DNA from: Echria macrotheca | Taxonomy: Eukaryota > Ascomycota > Sordariomycetes > Sordariales > Schizotheciaceae | Length of the DNA: 64,000 nt | Assembly (NCBI GenBank): GCA_030411725.1 | Contig: MU839836.1 | Span: forward strand, 496,001 to 560,000 | Reading direction: 5' to 3' | Part shown: positions 43,498 through 55,360 of the stretch, piece after piece | Layout: each line of letters begins with the position of its first letter | Numbering within the stretch: position 1 is the first letter of the stretch | Notes under the pieces: generated by a model | What the model was told of the DNA's origin: nothing | The model's database searches: none | Seen by the model: the letters and a program-made list of their open reading frames with translations, nothing else | Made by a program: the position numbers and the translations under genes

Positions 43498-44447
43498 ACT
43501 GGGTGGTCTCGTGGTTGAAAGATGGACTTCTCGGCGGCCTTGCATTCGGAGTAATGGGTTGGGCTCTTTTCTGGTCACTTTCTCTCACGCAAATCTACAC
43601 GTTGATGCCCCAGAAGGTCTGGAGCGGATAATTCGACGTGTGGGCTGCATCCGCCTGAGGTTCTGGGTTGCATGTATGGCACGAAAACGGAATCCATGGG
43701 TTTGACCGGTTTTACAGGCGAACTGTGACTGTCAAGGGTCGTGATAAGTGATTGTCGAGACGATGACAAGTGACTCAAGATGCAACTATTGGCATGTCTA
43801 ACTATCGCACAGCCACACAACAGCCCATTGTATCCACGTAATAGAGAAACAAGCCGCCTGGCAGGTCGGGGATCAACTAATGGCTTGGGTCAGATTGCCT
43901 CAGATTGTCCTCAAAGAGTGGTGAGGTTGCGCCAGGACATGTCAGCATGTCTCCCAGCTGCCCGCCTCCGGTTAGGGAGACGAGCGGGAAGACCGTGAAT
44001 ACTGCCGTTTGGAAGCGTGCTCATCATCCCCATTTTAGTTGATGAAGAGGAAAAGAGAAACATGCAAAGCGAGTGAAGACGGCACGCCTTTGAATGGCTG
44101 TCCGGCTGTCACTTGGCTCGTGCGCTCTTGGCCTGTGCTCAAGCCTTTCAGCGGTCAGGACTTATCCTCGGCCGAGTTGCGGGGAGCTCCAACCCCACCG
44201 ACTGCAGCAGTGACGCCGTCGGAAGTTGATTCGGCCAACTTCGTCCCCCATCATTCGCCGGCCTACCACCTTCCCGGCTCCAATTCTTTGGGGCTCATTG
44301 TCCTTGGAGGTCTGAATAGACCGAGGTTGCGGGTTTTGACCACTGGTATCTTCTTTCACCTTTCCTGACTTTCCGATCGGTGCCTTTTTGTTTGGAGCGT
44401 CGCTGACCCTTCTCCAATTGCCAGGTTCTGGGTTCCAACATCCGACC
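43498..44447. other. Intergenic between L19 and SHMT genes
   Basis: About 950 bp contains the L19 3' region and SHMT promoter. No gene or repeat was recognised. Confidence 0.5.
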
Positions 44448-46268
44448 ATGTCTTCGATCCTAACGAGGGCTCCGCTGCGGGCGTGTCTACGGACCCATTC
44501 GGCATCGGCCTCGACATCGATTGCTGCAGCACTATCAACAGCCTCTTCCAGAACGGCACTCGAGATCCAGAGACAGAGACAATGCCGTCGGGCGGCTCAA
44601 AGGAGGCCGGTGTCGTCCTCGGCCAACGAGAGCCAGCAAAAGGTGCATCCAGCCTGGGAAACGCGGAGAAATAGCTAACGGTTGTGCAGCTGCTCTCGGC
44701 TCATCTGCAACAGGCCGATCCGGTCATGTACGAGATTATCGAGAATGTTTGTTCCCGACGGCCGAACACAAGAGGCATTGTTAATCGAGTGGTTATAGGA
44801 GAAGAAAAGGCAAAAACACTTCATCAACCTGATCCCCTCCGAGAACTTTACCTCGCAGGCTGTTCTCGATGCTTTGGGGAGTCCAATGCAGAGTATGTGT
44901 CAGAACTGTGTAGGAGTCCAGGATCTGACGATGTAGATAAATATTCCGAGGGATATCCGGGCGCACGATATTACGGAGGCAACGAGTTTATTGATGCCTC
45001 GGAGCGATTGTGCCAACAGCGAGCCTTGGAGACGTTTGGTCTGGATGCCAAGGAATGGGGAGTCAATGTTCAAGGTAAGCACATTCATCTTTGGGTTTCT
45101 GTCCTGACAATTTGTAGCTCTTTCCGGCGCTCCGGCAAATCTTTACGTGTACTCGGCCTTGATGGATGTCAAGGACCGTCTGATGGGTCTCGACCTCCCC
45201 CACGGCGGACACCTCTCGCACGGCTACCAGACCCCGACCAAGAAGATCTCCTTTATCTCCAAATATTTCGAGACTCTGCCGTATCGTCTCGACGAAAGCA
45301 CCGGCTACATCAACTACGATAAGCTTGAGGAGATGGCCCTTGCCTACCGGCCCAAGATCATTGTCGCGGGCGCCTCGGCTTACAGCAGGCTAATTGACTA
45401 CCCCCGTATGCGTGACATTTGCAACAAGATTGACGCCTACCTTGTTGCCGATATGGCGCACATCTCTGGTCTGGTCGCTGCCAAGGTGATGCCGGGTCCT
45501 TTCGGGTACGCTGATGTCGTTACAACGACAAGCCACAAGTCTCTACGCGGGCCCCGCGGGTCCATAATCTTCTTCCGTCGCGGCGTGCGGAAGACCAACC
45601 CCAAGACCGGCGTCGAGGAGCCGTACAATCTCGAGGGTCCCATCAATGCCTCGGTGTTTCCCGGCCACCAAGGCGGGCCACACAACCACACCATTGCAGC
45701 CCTCTCTGTTGCACTGAAACAAGCACAGACGCCGGAATTCCGAGCATACCAGTCACAGGTTCTTACCAACGCCAAAGCGCTGGCACATCGTCTCGGCGAG
45801 CCCAAGGAGAAGGGAGGACTAGGCTACACGATTGTCAGCGGCGGTACCGACAACCACCTTGTGCTTGTAGATCTCAAGCCTCAAGGCGTCGATGGCGCCC
45901 GCGTCGAGCGTGTCCTGGAGCTGGTTGGCGTTGCGGCCAACAAGAATACCGTGCCTGGCGACAAGTCGGCATTGACCCCTGGTGGGCTGCGGATGGGCAC
46001 CCCGGCCATGACGACGCGAGGTTTTGGGGAGGAAGACTTTGAGCGGGTGGCGGATATTGTAGACCGTGCTGTGAGCATCGCTGTCCGCGTAGACAAGGCT
46101 GCCAAGAAGGCTGCCGAGGACAAGGGTGAAGGCAAGACGAAGAACCGGCTGCGGACGTTCCTCGAGTACCTCGGGAACGGCGAGCATGAGCCGGAGATAA
46201 TCCAGCTGCGGAGTGAGGTCGAAGATTGGGTTGGGACGTATCCGCTGCCCTGGGAGGCGAAGCCATAG
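44448..46268 (+). CDS. Mitochondrial serine hydroxymethyltransferase
   Basis: Five exons, 44448-44642, 44690-44746, 44799-44892, 44937-45074 and 45118-46268, give 544 aa. The first ~60 residues are rich in Arg/Ser/Ala and nearly lack acids, a mitochondrial presequence (the cytosolic isoform lacks this). Family motifs: LIPSENFTS, KYSEGYPGARYYGG, GVNVQALSGAPANL (assembled across introns), DMAHISGLVA, and TTTSHKSLRGPRG with the pyridoxal-phosphate lysine. Reaction: serine + tetrahydrofolate to glycine + 5,10-methylene-tetrahydrofolate, feeding one-carbon metabolism in the matrix. Length fits fungal mitochondrial SHMT. The C-terminal part has a Lys/Glu-rich insert (about residue 480-495). Confidence 0.95.
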
Positions 46269-47120
46269 ATTGGCTTGAGGACGAGGATAAGCTGGAAGGG
46301 TGATGGTATGGGGCTGTGGAGAGGGGGTGCAGAGCCCTGGAGGCGGGTGGGAACAGATCTTTACTGATGGACGGGACGACTTTAACATGACCAGTCCTGT
46401 GGACCTGTACTGTACGCATATGCCTCTTTAACATTGGCGTTGGAGGGGGGATTCAATATAAGTACGGAATAGTTGGTATTAGTTGTAGAGTGTTGTGTTT
46501 CCACATCATGGTCATCGATGCTAGCCGCCCGAATAATCGCATGTCGAAGAATAAACGGTCCGATGAATGATGGCGCCTCGTCTGGGAATATCCTGACTAA
46601 AAGGAACTCTGTTGGCACCATTTCCCCCTGGTTGACGTTGTGGGAAGGCGAGCCAGCTCAAGGATTGCACGAGTCAAGCAGTGTCAATTGTGTTGGTAAG
46701 TCCAGCTGGGTGAGGTCAGTTTCCCGATCGTGATGACTTCACGCCCGGAAGCTAAATAAAGGAAAACAAAACAATACAGAGATGTTTTTATCGTGCAGAG
46801 CGGTAGGTAGTGTAGCACGGCGACTTCTGTGTCCCCTACGGGAGGCATCCTGTTGCCGTGGATGGATAGGCCTCAGGTTCTCACAGATCTCACAGATGTA
46901 CTCGGTAGGTAGGTACGGATCTGGAGGCTCCGAGTTGCTACCTAGTCTACCTTGGTTTTCTTTGGTTCCGTGTCTAGATCTTTGTTTCTGGTCTTGGTTT
47001 TGATCTTTGATCTACTTGGAACAGATGCGTCTGACTCGATTTTTCTAGCTCGGTGCGTTTGTTTTTCTGACTCTTTGATGTGCATCATTGGGTTTGGATG
47101 ATGGAATGGTGGGATGGGGG

Positions 47121-47177
<57 letters not shown>

Positions 47178-47705
47178 CTCTGTGTCTCTGGGGATGTGAG
47201 ATTTGACAAATGTTGGAGATATACGTTTAAGTGGGTTTCTTTGGATGGACCATAGTCTTTTTTATTATTATACTTTGGACATAACGGGGGTTTAGAGAGT
47301 ATATACATAATGGAACGGTTGTCTTGCTCTATTTTTTAAGGTAAATTGCCTTGGAGGTTTTGATATCCACCTTTTTGTCCTCCTCCTCTCAATCTTTACT
47401 CTCCAGTTTCTGACGATCTGAGATAGATGGTTCAACGGCAATCTTCGTCACGGGTGTAATAAATACCATATGAACCGAAATGAATGTCCCTGCGGATATA
47501 ATTTCTTCTTCTTCTTCTACTCCAACCTGGGTACCTAAATACTCCATGGCTTTTTTCCTTCCTTCTTCAAATCTCCCTTTAGATATCCGCCTTGCAATTC
47601 CAGGTTGCATATCTATCATCATCCACACAAAGATACCCTCACCAACACGGACACCAACACCATCACGATCACATATCACAGATCACAATCCATCCTTTTA
47701 GAGAA
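46269..47705. other. Intergenic with microsatellite
   Basis: About 1.4 kb lies between the 3' ends of SHMT and the isochorismatase-AlkB gene. It contains a (CT)n/(GT)n microsatellite and T-rich stretches. No gene was recognised. Confidence 0.5.
47124..47190. repeat. (TC)n followed by (TG)n microsatellite
   Basis: About 20 uninterrupted TC dinucleotides are followed by a short TG run in non-coding sequence. Confidence 0.95.
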
Positions 47706-50600
47706 TTACTCCTTACCCAAACCCACGCCCAGCACCTTCTCCACAGCACTCCTCTTCCCAAACTCGCGATAATACCTCGCCAGATAATCACCCTGCAGCA
47801 CATCCTCGCCACAGACCCGGACCATATCATGCAGCACCGGCCACAGCGCAAAGTCAGCAGGGGAGGGCTGCAGGCCGCCGGCGACATAGATAGCCGCCTT
47901 GCCGTCGCCGGTGGTCTCGACCATGGCCGCCTCCTCGGCGAACTGCTCCCAGTCGAGCACATCATCCTCCATCAGCTTTACCAAAACAGCGACACGCTCT
48001 TTTTCTTCCTCTTTTTCTTCTACCTTTTTCTGCGCCGCGCGCCACCTTCCCAGCAACTCAAACGCGAGCTGGAGCCGCGTGAAGCGGCGGGCGACCTCGC
48101 CGGCGCTCATCTGGTCGTAGCGCCTGCCGGCGCCGTAGACGGCGTCTAGATATCTGATGACCGTCTCGTGGCCCTCGACCACGGTCCGCACGGGGTCGTT
48201 GTCCTCGAAGCGGACCTCGCCCTCCACGCTGCCCTTGGCGCAGGACACGCCGAGCTCCGCGAGGGCGATGCCGACGCGCATGTTGGCCACCGCGTCGCCC
48301 GTCCCGGCGCAGAACCGCTTGGGCGTGCCCATGTGCAGCACGTCGAAGCCGCAGCCGTACATGGCGTCCCAGTCGAACTCGCTCGCGTGGTTCTCGCGCC
48401 CAAACGCCTGCAGCATCTTAACCGCGCTGGCTGTCTGGCCGTTGACCACGGGCCGGGCCGTCTCGCGCGTCTTGCCCACGGCGCCTTGGCCCCAGATCAG
48501 GGTGTGGGAAGCATCTAGAAAGGTGCCGATCTGGCGGAAGGTGAGGCTGATGCGCGCCCCGCCGTGGGCGAGCTCGGCCAGCGACTTCTCGCGCTCGGCA
48601 CGCTTGTCCTGGCGGATGGCGTGCAGCCAGCGCATGTTTGTCTGCAGCCCCATCCGGCAGAGCGAGTTGTGCGGCAGCGGGGCACGCTGGGTCTGACGCT
48701 TCGCTGCCTCCGGGTCTGCGGCTGCGGCTGGCAATTCATCACCCTTTGCGGCCTCCTTATCCGCGTCTTTGTCCTTCGGCGGCCGCTTTGTGCGGAAGAT
48801 CATCGTCCGCTCAGCGCCGAGGCTGACGTTCGCGATGAACGAGCCGCGGACAATGTCGAGTGTCTTGTCGCTATGTTCGCTGATGTAGTCGTTGCCGTTT
48901 CGGTAGTGCTGGATCAACACGTGGTTGAGAGGATGGCCTAGATGCTTTTCGACTTCTTGTTTGATGGCCAGCACCGTCTTGGAGAAGGGGAGAAGAGGCG
49001 GAGACTCGTCAGAGGGGTGGCGGTACACGGGCATGTTGCCTTCGCTGTCGAGAGTCCCCTGAACGGCGACCCTGCGCGGCACCTCGCCCCCGAGATGGGA
49101 CATGCTCGCCCAGCTGACCTCGGTGAGGAGACGGTCAAAGGCCGTGTCGGCAATTTCCGGTGGCAGGAGATTGGTGATGATGGTGGTATCGCCCTCGCAA
49201 AGGGGCTCGGAAACAGTCGACGGGGGCCCCATTTTGGATACCTCGAGCTCGGGCTTGATTGGCTTGACAGGAGACGACGGCACTTGTTCCTCTGGAGCTT
49301 TCTTGACAGAATCCACCGTTTTCTCGGGCGGGGATGGCGACGATTCCCCAGGACTCGCAAGCCTCTGGCGTTGTCTCGCTTTTATCCTGGACCTTTGTTC
49401 CACAGGGGCTGCAGCCATTCGGCGAGCTGAAGGGCGCTGCCCCGTCTGGTCGTCCTGGTTGGCTGTCGCCCGTAGCGCGAGCCGTGCAGCGTGCAGTCGC
49501 TTTGCGCGCCTGTCAAAAGCTGACTCACCCTCCTCGGACGAGTAGCGTGGCTCATTATCGTCCGCCGAGCCATCGTCCGACTCTGCTTCCAAGGGCGCGC
49601 CCATGAAGTGAGGCGCGCTGCCTTTCCTAGGTGGCGTCGGTTTTGAGTCACTCTCGGCTGCTGGCAAGAGCGTAGACGATCGTCGTGGGCTGTTTTGGGC
49701 GGCAGGTGGGACGACTGCAGATGGGCCGCTTGTATTGAGTGTCATCTTCGAAATGGCCGGGGATAGACCTGACGACTTTGCCGACGCCTCGGCCACTTGT
49801 TTAGGCTTCGCCGCCTCTTCCTTTCCAGGTGTTGCCGTTTCCTTCTTTGCCGGCTGGAGCTTTGCAATAACCTCGTCCGCAGTAACCATGGTGCTGCCCG
49901 TCAGCTCGCCAAGTTGGCGAAGAGCATTGATGTGTCGTAGCTCGTTGCGGTACCCACAGCAGTCCTCTATGACGGTCATATCGTATCCATGCCTCCCAGC
50001 GTCGAGAGCTGTTGCGTAGATGCCGATGTTGGTCAAGGCTCCGCAGATGTACATCTCGGTAACGAAACGGATGCGAAGCATCTGGACCAGTTGCTGTTGT
50101 ACCGAGGCGAAGGCACTATAATGCGTCTTGGTGAAGACGATATCCCGTCCAGTGACCACGGCCTCTTTCACCTCGGGCGCAAATTCGACGCCTGGCGTGT
50201 CCTTCCGGACGCACAGCGGCTTGTCGACGCCCGCAGGGAAACTGAGGAAGGCCTCCTCGTCGGCCTCGAGAACGACGTCATCATGAGCTTTGGAGTTAGG
50301 TCGCCGGCCTCTGTTGGGCGCTCTCCGGGCCACAATGTCGGAGACGAGAATCTGATCTCCGTCGTCGGTCAGGGAGCGGTGTCGCTCGAACTCGGAGCGG
50401 ACCCAGATGACATCGCCTGCGTTGGAGTCACGGAAGGCCTTGGCGACCTCGAGTGTCCTTGAGACAAAACCCTCGGGGGCTGACGTGGGCAAGGCCCCAT
50501 CCGGAGAGACAAAGTCGTTTTGCAGATCGATAATCAGCAAAGCTTTCCTTGTCGGAATGGTGGGCAGCGCCGCGGGGTTGATGGGAAACATGGACGGCAT
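47706..50600 (-). CDS. Fusion protein: isochorismatase-like + AlkB-like dioxygenase + GST-like domain
   Basis: A single exon encodes 964 aa. Residues about 18-240 are an isochorismatase-type hydrolase (LLIIDLQNDF with the catalytic Asp, FTKTHYSAF with the Lys). At the usual Cys position the motif is GALTNIGIYATA, with Gly as in true isochorismatases, not the Cys of nicotinamidases. A disordered basic linker follows (about 250-470). Residues about 475-695 form an AlkB-type 2-oxoglutarate/Fe(II) dioxygenase: iron ligands in EHSD (about 576) and WLHAI (about 660), and RISLTFR for 2-oxoglutarate. The end (about 750-960) resembles a glutathione-transferase-like thioredoxin plus helical fold. Family knowledge suggests nucleic-acid dealkylation for the AlkB part; partner and substrate of the whole protein are unknown. 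Its start agrees with the first ATG of the hydrolase domain. Confidence 0.85.
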   Translation of the reverse strand: MPSMFPINPAALPTIPTRKALLIIDLQNDFVSPDGALPTSAPEGFVSRTLEVAKAFRDSNAGDVIWVRSEFERHRSLTDDGDQILVSDIVARRAPNRGRRPNSKAHDDVVLEADEEAFLSFPAGVDKPLCVRKDTPGVEFAPEVKEAVVTGRDIVFTKTHYSAFASVQQQLVQMLRIRFVTEMYICGALTNIGIYATALDAGRHGYDMTVIEDCCGYRNELRHINALRQLGELTGSTMVTADEVIAKLQPAKKETATPGKEEAAKPKQVAEASAKSSGLSPAISKMTLNTSGPSAVVPPAAQNSPRRSSTLLPAAESDSKPTPPRKGSAPHFMGAPLEAESDDGSADDNEPRYSSEEGESAFDRRAKRLHAARLALRATANQDDQTGQRPSARRMAAAPVEQRSRIKARQRQRLASPGESSPSPPEKTVDSVKKAPEEQVPSSPVKPIKPELEVSKMGPPSTVSEPLCEGDTTIITNLLPPEIADTAFDRLLTEVSWASMSHLGGEVPRRVAVQGTLDSEGNMPVYRHPSDESPPLLPFSKTVLAIKQEVEKHLGHPLNHVLIQHYRNGNDYISEHSDKTLDIVRGSFIANVSLGAERTMIFRTKRPPKDKDADKEAAKGDELPAAAADPEAAKRQTQRAPLPHNSLCRMGLQTNMRWLHAIRQDKRAEREKSLAELAHGGARISLTFRQIGTFLDASHTLIWGQGAVGKTRETARPVVNGQTASAVKMLQAFGRENHASEFDWDAMYGCGFDVLHMGTPKRFCAGTGDAVANMRVGIALAELGVSCAKGSVEGEVRFEDNDPVRTVVEGHETVIRYLDAVYGAGRRYDQMSAGEVARRFTRLQLAFELLGRWRAAQKKVEEKEEEKERVAVLVKLMEDDVLDWEQFAEEAAMVETTGDGKAAIYVAGGLQPSPADFALWPVLHDMVRVCGEDVLQGDYLARYYREFGKRSAVEKVLGVGLGKE

Positions 50601-53535
50601 GTTGATATACGGTATACGGAGCTCCTAGCTCTGCTGGACCGTTAGGATCACGAACGTCTCGTTCTGACAGATAGCCACCTACAGTTACACGACATGTTCG
50701 TAGACCATGAGGAAACGATATGTTCAAGGACGAGCCGATAGCACGGTAGGAAGCATGGCATCTCGCAAACATGTGGTGTACAGAGCGTCAAAGCCAGAGC
50801 CAGCAGAGGAGACGCGGCGGTTTATAGCTGATTCTGTGAGAGGACGACGTTGAGGGTAGAGACCCGACGGATCGGCGGTGATTTGGGGTGAAAGATGGGG
50901 GTAGTGGGCACCTGACGGGTGTGGACAAGCGGCCGATGATTGGCGGCCCTGTGTGCAAGACGTGAGGCTCGCCGTTGGGTTTGCCGTGGGAGGAGGCGGG
51001 TTCTCAAGACCGGGCCTGGGTCAACTTCTAATACAGGGGGACAAGCGCTGGTCTGGAGCTGGACGGCCCGGACGGCGGGGCGATGCGACAGAGGGCGCTT
51101 GACCGTTGTGGAGAAGCGAGGCAAGCGATCAAAGGCTGGCTGTGCCGAGAGCAGGAGAGGGTCGGACGGACATGGAAGCCCGACGGATTTTAAGGTGGTC
51201 GGTCTGTCGTGGTTTTTCAGCGGAGCTGTGAAGGTGGTCGGCGCCAGGGATGGTGGGGTCGAAAAGCTCGTTGGTCGCCAAGAGCTGCGGTGCATCGGCG
51301 AGGGGAGTCCCTGATTCCCTCTCTCTCCGCAGAACCTGGAGCTCTCTCTTTGTTTCCTGACACTCCTGGCTCCCCGGTTCTGGCTAACTAACGTTCATGC
51401 ATGTCTCAGTAGAAGGCTTCCCGTTTTCAGGTTGTGTGCAATCTCCGTCCGGAGGCCATGGCCGTGTTACAGCGGGCATAACCTAAAATTGACGAATGCG
51501 ACAACTGCGACGTGTGACAACATGCCGACCTCGACTGGACCGAGAATGCGACTTCGAGGCAAGATCATCCGGACGAAGATCACCCGGCTACGGATCCCTT
51601 CGAGATCGGAGGATGCCGACGCCGACTATCAACCAGCCACCAGCCACCCAGCCGACGAAGGAGCAGGATCGGGCCATGATCTTGGACTTGTTGCGGTCTG
51701 GAGCCACCGGTTTTGTGGAACAAACAGCCCTGTGGTCCCTGTGGATTTCTTTTGCAGTCACACGCAGCGGGAAGTCCGGGTCGGTGCCGCGGCCCCGCCC
51801 GCCATGTGTTTGCCCTGTTGGCCAGCAGGCCGGCCTGGCTCAACATCCAACCCGCATCACCTGCTGGTCACAATTTATTCTTTCGTTTTTAGATACATCG
51901 GCCGTCGTCTTCGTAGCGTGTGCTCGTAGCGGACTGTGATCAGGAAATTGCTGAACTTTTGGAAGGTAGGACGGAAAGGTTGCAGACACCAAATCGAAGG
52001 ATTCCCGCCGATCCAACAAGCCGTGCTGGGCTTCCAGAAAAGTCTGTCCCTCCCGTTCGTTGCCCTTCAGCCCAAAGAAGGATCGCGCGATTAAGCGCCG
52101 GTGCCGCACAGGGCACAGGGCAGCTTCTGCAACAGCTTTGGTTCGATCCGGGATTTCTCGCATTATATTTCGGTAGCCATTTTTTTCTTTTCTTTCCAGT
52201 TATCAGCACGCTACTCAAGCAAAACCCCGCAAGACTGGTGGTAACCAGGAACACTGGCCGAGGAGTTCTGTTTTTTCGTGTCCTGACACAGTATTTCCAC
52301 GGGCATGCCTTTCTATGACACCCCCACGCGCGGCTCCCGCGATGGGCTACTCGAGGGTGTTATCCCCTTATAGTCCTCACAGATTACCGAATAACGAGGG
52401 TAGCATCGATTCCGCTCCCGCACTTCCTGGTTGCAGTAATCCTGGCAACTGACGGTGTGGTGGAGAGCACTGCCATGTGAGCTTGTCCATAGTAGGTGGG
52501 GGTATCTACCTTGGTACCTAACCCCCTTCATCAGACCTCACCCACAGATATGCGGTCATGAAATGTTACTGCCTTACGACTCAACCAACACTTTTGATTC
52601 CCGCCTAGCTCGCTTGCCTCGTGTGTCTTCCAAAGACTTGCCCGTGTTATTAGCTGCCGTCCTCGGGCATAGAAATGTGGTATCGTCCTATCTTTTCTCG
52701 GGTATCGAGGCAAACATAATTCCCATCCGCTTCGTGACCATGCTACACCGTGCATGTGCTTCCACCCGTCCTCCATGGCGGTCTGCGTGGGGGTTTGGAG
52801 GTGATTGAGATGCGGTTGGGCTATACTCAGGTTCTGCTTGTGACGCTGGAGGGGGTGTTTCGGACTTTTTTTCCCCTTTGAAGTTTTCTGATATGAGTGT
52901 CTCTCCGACAACTACACCGCAGTTTCATAGCTATGAATCGTACAAGATATCATACCGGGCTTATTTTACCCTCGTCTCATAAGCAAAACAAGCGGCCAGG
53001 TCTCCAGGGGAGGCAAGGCTGAGTGAGTCTCTATGATATGAAGGGAGAGTCTGGTCCATAGATCGGGGCAGAGAATCTGGCATAGGCTTGACATGGCAAG
53101 AGGGTTGAAAGCGAACGGGCAGCCGCTGTGTCTCGCTGTCCGGCAAGCATGCTTTCTGCCATGGCCGACTTTACTTTCCCGTGCCTAAATTTAGTGATTT
53201 TGCTTCTCATGGAGAAACTGGGAATGCTTACCTTTGGCTGGAGAGCCACTTTCCTTTCCCGGGAACCCTGGCAACTATTAAGGTTATTGACCTTAATAAG
53301 GACAATACGTTCAATACATCAGATGACTATTGTTTTGTTAAGATGTAAGTTGCATTGTGAATGAGAAGCCACGGCCATTGGGATTGGATCGACGTCATTC
53401 GCTGCAGTGGCTCGGCTGACCCACATCCGCCATCAGATCAGATGGCCTGTGCGTGGTCGACCGTGAACTTCCTCCTCTGCAACGTCGCTGTCGCGTCTCT
53501 CGACAGCCGCAGCAACTCCATCACGACTTGCAACG
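50601..53535. other. Long intergenic region, no gene supported
   Basis: About 2.9 kb between divergent genes. It includes promoters of the isochorismatase-AlkB gene and TAF8. Open frames of up to 165 codons occur but overlap on several frames and show no recognisable motif. A GGTTCGATCC near 52140 resembles a tRNA T-arm but no tRNA fold surrounds it. Confidence 0.45.
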
Positions 53536-54697
53536 ATGGCTCCAGCGCTCATCGATGAGTCGTCACCGACAATGCAAGACGACACGCGGAAACGACCAGC
53601 CGATGCTGACGATGAATCCCCTCCCGCGAAGCGGCAGAAGAGCCTTCCGCGAACCGTCATTCTGACAGTCGGGGTCAACGATGGACCGACGCACGAATCG
53701 CCCTTGATGACAACCGACGCGATGGCGAGGTCTGGGCTCAGACGTGGCATCTCGCTGGCCCTGCGCAAGGTTGGGTTTGACGGCGCTACGCCCGAGGCCA
53801 TGGAACAGTTTGTTACCATGGCGGAGACATGTACGTTTATTGATCCGGCGGTCGCGAGGGAATGCTTACCTTTGGATAGACTTGAGTTCAATAGCTGTGG
53901 ATATCAAGAGCCTCGCCAACTCGGCTCGTCGAACCACTCCGATTCCTCCCGACTTCGAGCATGCGCTGAGTCGCTACAACCTTACAACATCACTTCTAGA
54001 GCCCCACAGAAAACCCGGCATTCCCAAATCCAAGCGCCGTCCGGCATGGGCACCGTTGGAGATAGACGACCCGATCGAGACCGATTTGCCTGTTCTGGGA
54101 AACGAGCTGAACGGCGCCCCCGACAAGGAGTCGAAGCAGTACATCCCTGCCTTGTTTCCTGCCTTTCCCAGCATACATACATACAAACACACTCCCGAGA
54201 GCATAGTCGCGGTCACTGCCCTGAAGGAGATGCCCCCTACGGGCGAGTCGACGTCACAACCATCTGGCGGACCGCTGAAGCAGCAAAAGGTTGAGTGGCC
54301 GCTGGCGCCAGACGAGATACCTTACGGCGACCCCAAGAAGATGCGAGAGGCGGCCGCAAAGGAAGCCAAGGCCGGAGAGGTAGCGTTGAGGAAGCTCATG
54401 CGTGCGAGCAAGGTTGCGGGACAGAAGGAGTCATGGATGTCGGCGCAGAGGGAGCCCACGCGGCGTGAGAGATTCGATCTATGGGAATCCGCCATGCGCG
54501 AGCTCATCGAGGAGGACGCCCGTTCAAAGGGTCAGGAGGTGTCTGCCGTGGAGATGCACGGCGAGAAGGGACGTGAGGGCATTGCCGACCACAGCATGAT
54601 TGTCAACTCGGACAAAAGCCATTACCGGAGGGAGACGATGCGCACTGGGACGAGAAAGCTCACTCTTGCCGGGGAGACGATATCAAGTAAGGGCTGA
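53536..54697 (+). CDS. taf8: TFIID subunit TAF8
   Basis: Exons are 53536-53830 and 53880-54697, giving 370 aa; the 49 bp intron joins MAET to YLSSIAVDIKSLAN in phase. Residues about 58-130 form the bromodomain-associated histone fold (RRGISLALRKVGFDGATPEAMEQF then the LSSIAVDIKSLANSARRT helix). Near residues 200-230 is the TAF8 C-terminal motif LFPAFPSIHTYKHTPES. The end is charged, coiled-coil-like and ends with a Lys/Arg-rich tail. In the family TAF8 pairs with TAF10 through the histone fold and stabilises the TFIID core for RNA polymerase II start-site recognition. Basic KRPADADDESPPAKRQK near the N-terminus looks like a bipartite nuclear localisation signal. Confidence 0.9.
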
Positions 54698-55360
54698 TTC
54701 GTCAGCTGGCGGGACATACATTATGGGCTGTATCCAGGCGTTTGGAGCTAGACTTAGATTACTAGATACCCAGCGGTTTGCTTTTATTGAGGGCTGTTGA
54801 TTTTTGAACTTGAACCATCCTGGGCGCAAGCCGACTGAAAGGATTGTGAATACTGGTCTTGGAAAGAATAAGCCACCTATCTGAACCTTGGACGGTCGAC
54901 TTGATGTTGGTGAAGATAGAGATAACAAGCCATTTGTCACGGGGTGAGATGGCAGCAAAGCTGACGAAGCTATCGCCGACATGTTTTCGTTAAATACAAT
55001 ATTTACCACATCAATTTTAGCTGCCTTTCATTTCACGCAAGTTGCCATTACAAACCCGGAATTGCTTCAGGTTGCGTGTGTTCATCGTCTGAATATTAAG
55101 TGGATAGAGTTGTTCCTGGTGCTTGCGTACAGTCCCTTTAGCAGACCGCCTGGCGTGACAGACGGCGGCGGGCCGGCAGTGACCCCACATGCGAGCCAAG
55201 CACTTCCTACCCCACGATCTCGCCGACCCTATTTTCTGCCGCACAAAAATTTCGGAATCTTAGCTGGAGCATCGACGAATTCCATCCGTGAGAGGAACGC
55301 CCCCCATTCTTCCACCCATCGATCCTCCAACAACCCAGAAGGAGCAGACAGGTCACCAAG
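54698..55360. other. Intergenic between TAF8 and CPC2
   Basis: About 660 bp contains the TAF8 3' region and the CPC2 promoter and 5' leader. No gene was recognised. Confidence 0.5.

Noticed and set aside
47045..47308. Minus-strand frame with an Arg-Glu repeat
   Set aside because: It is the translation of the (TC)n microsatellite.
51432..51939. Two overlapping 147-165 codon plus-strand frames
   Set aside because: No recognisable motif, heavy overlap of frames on both strands, no supported introns.
52120..52170. GGTTCGATCC resembling a tRNA T-arm
   Set aside because: No matching acceptor, D or anticodon arms on either side.
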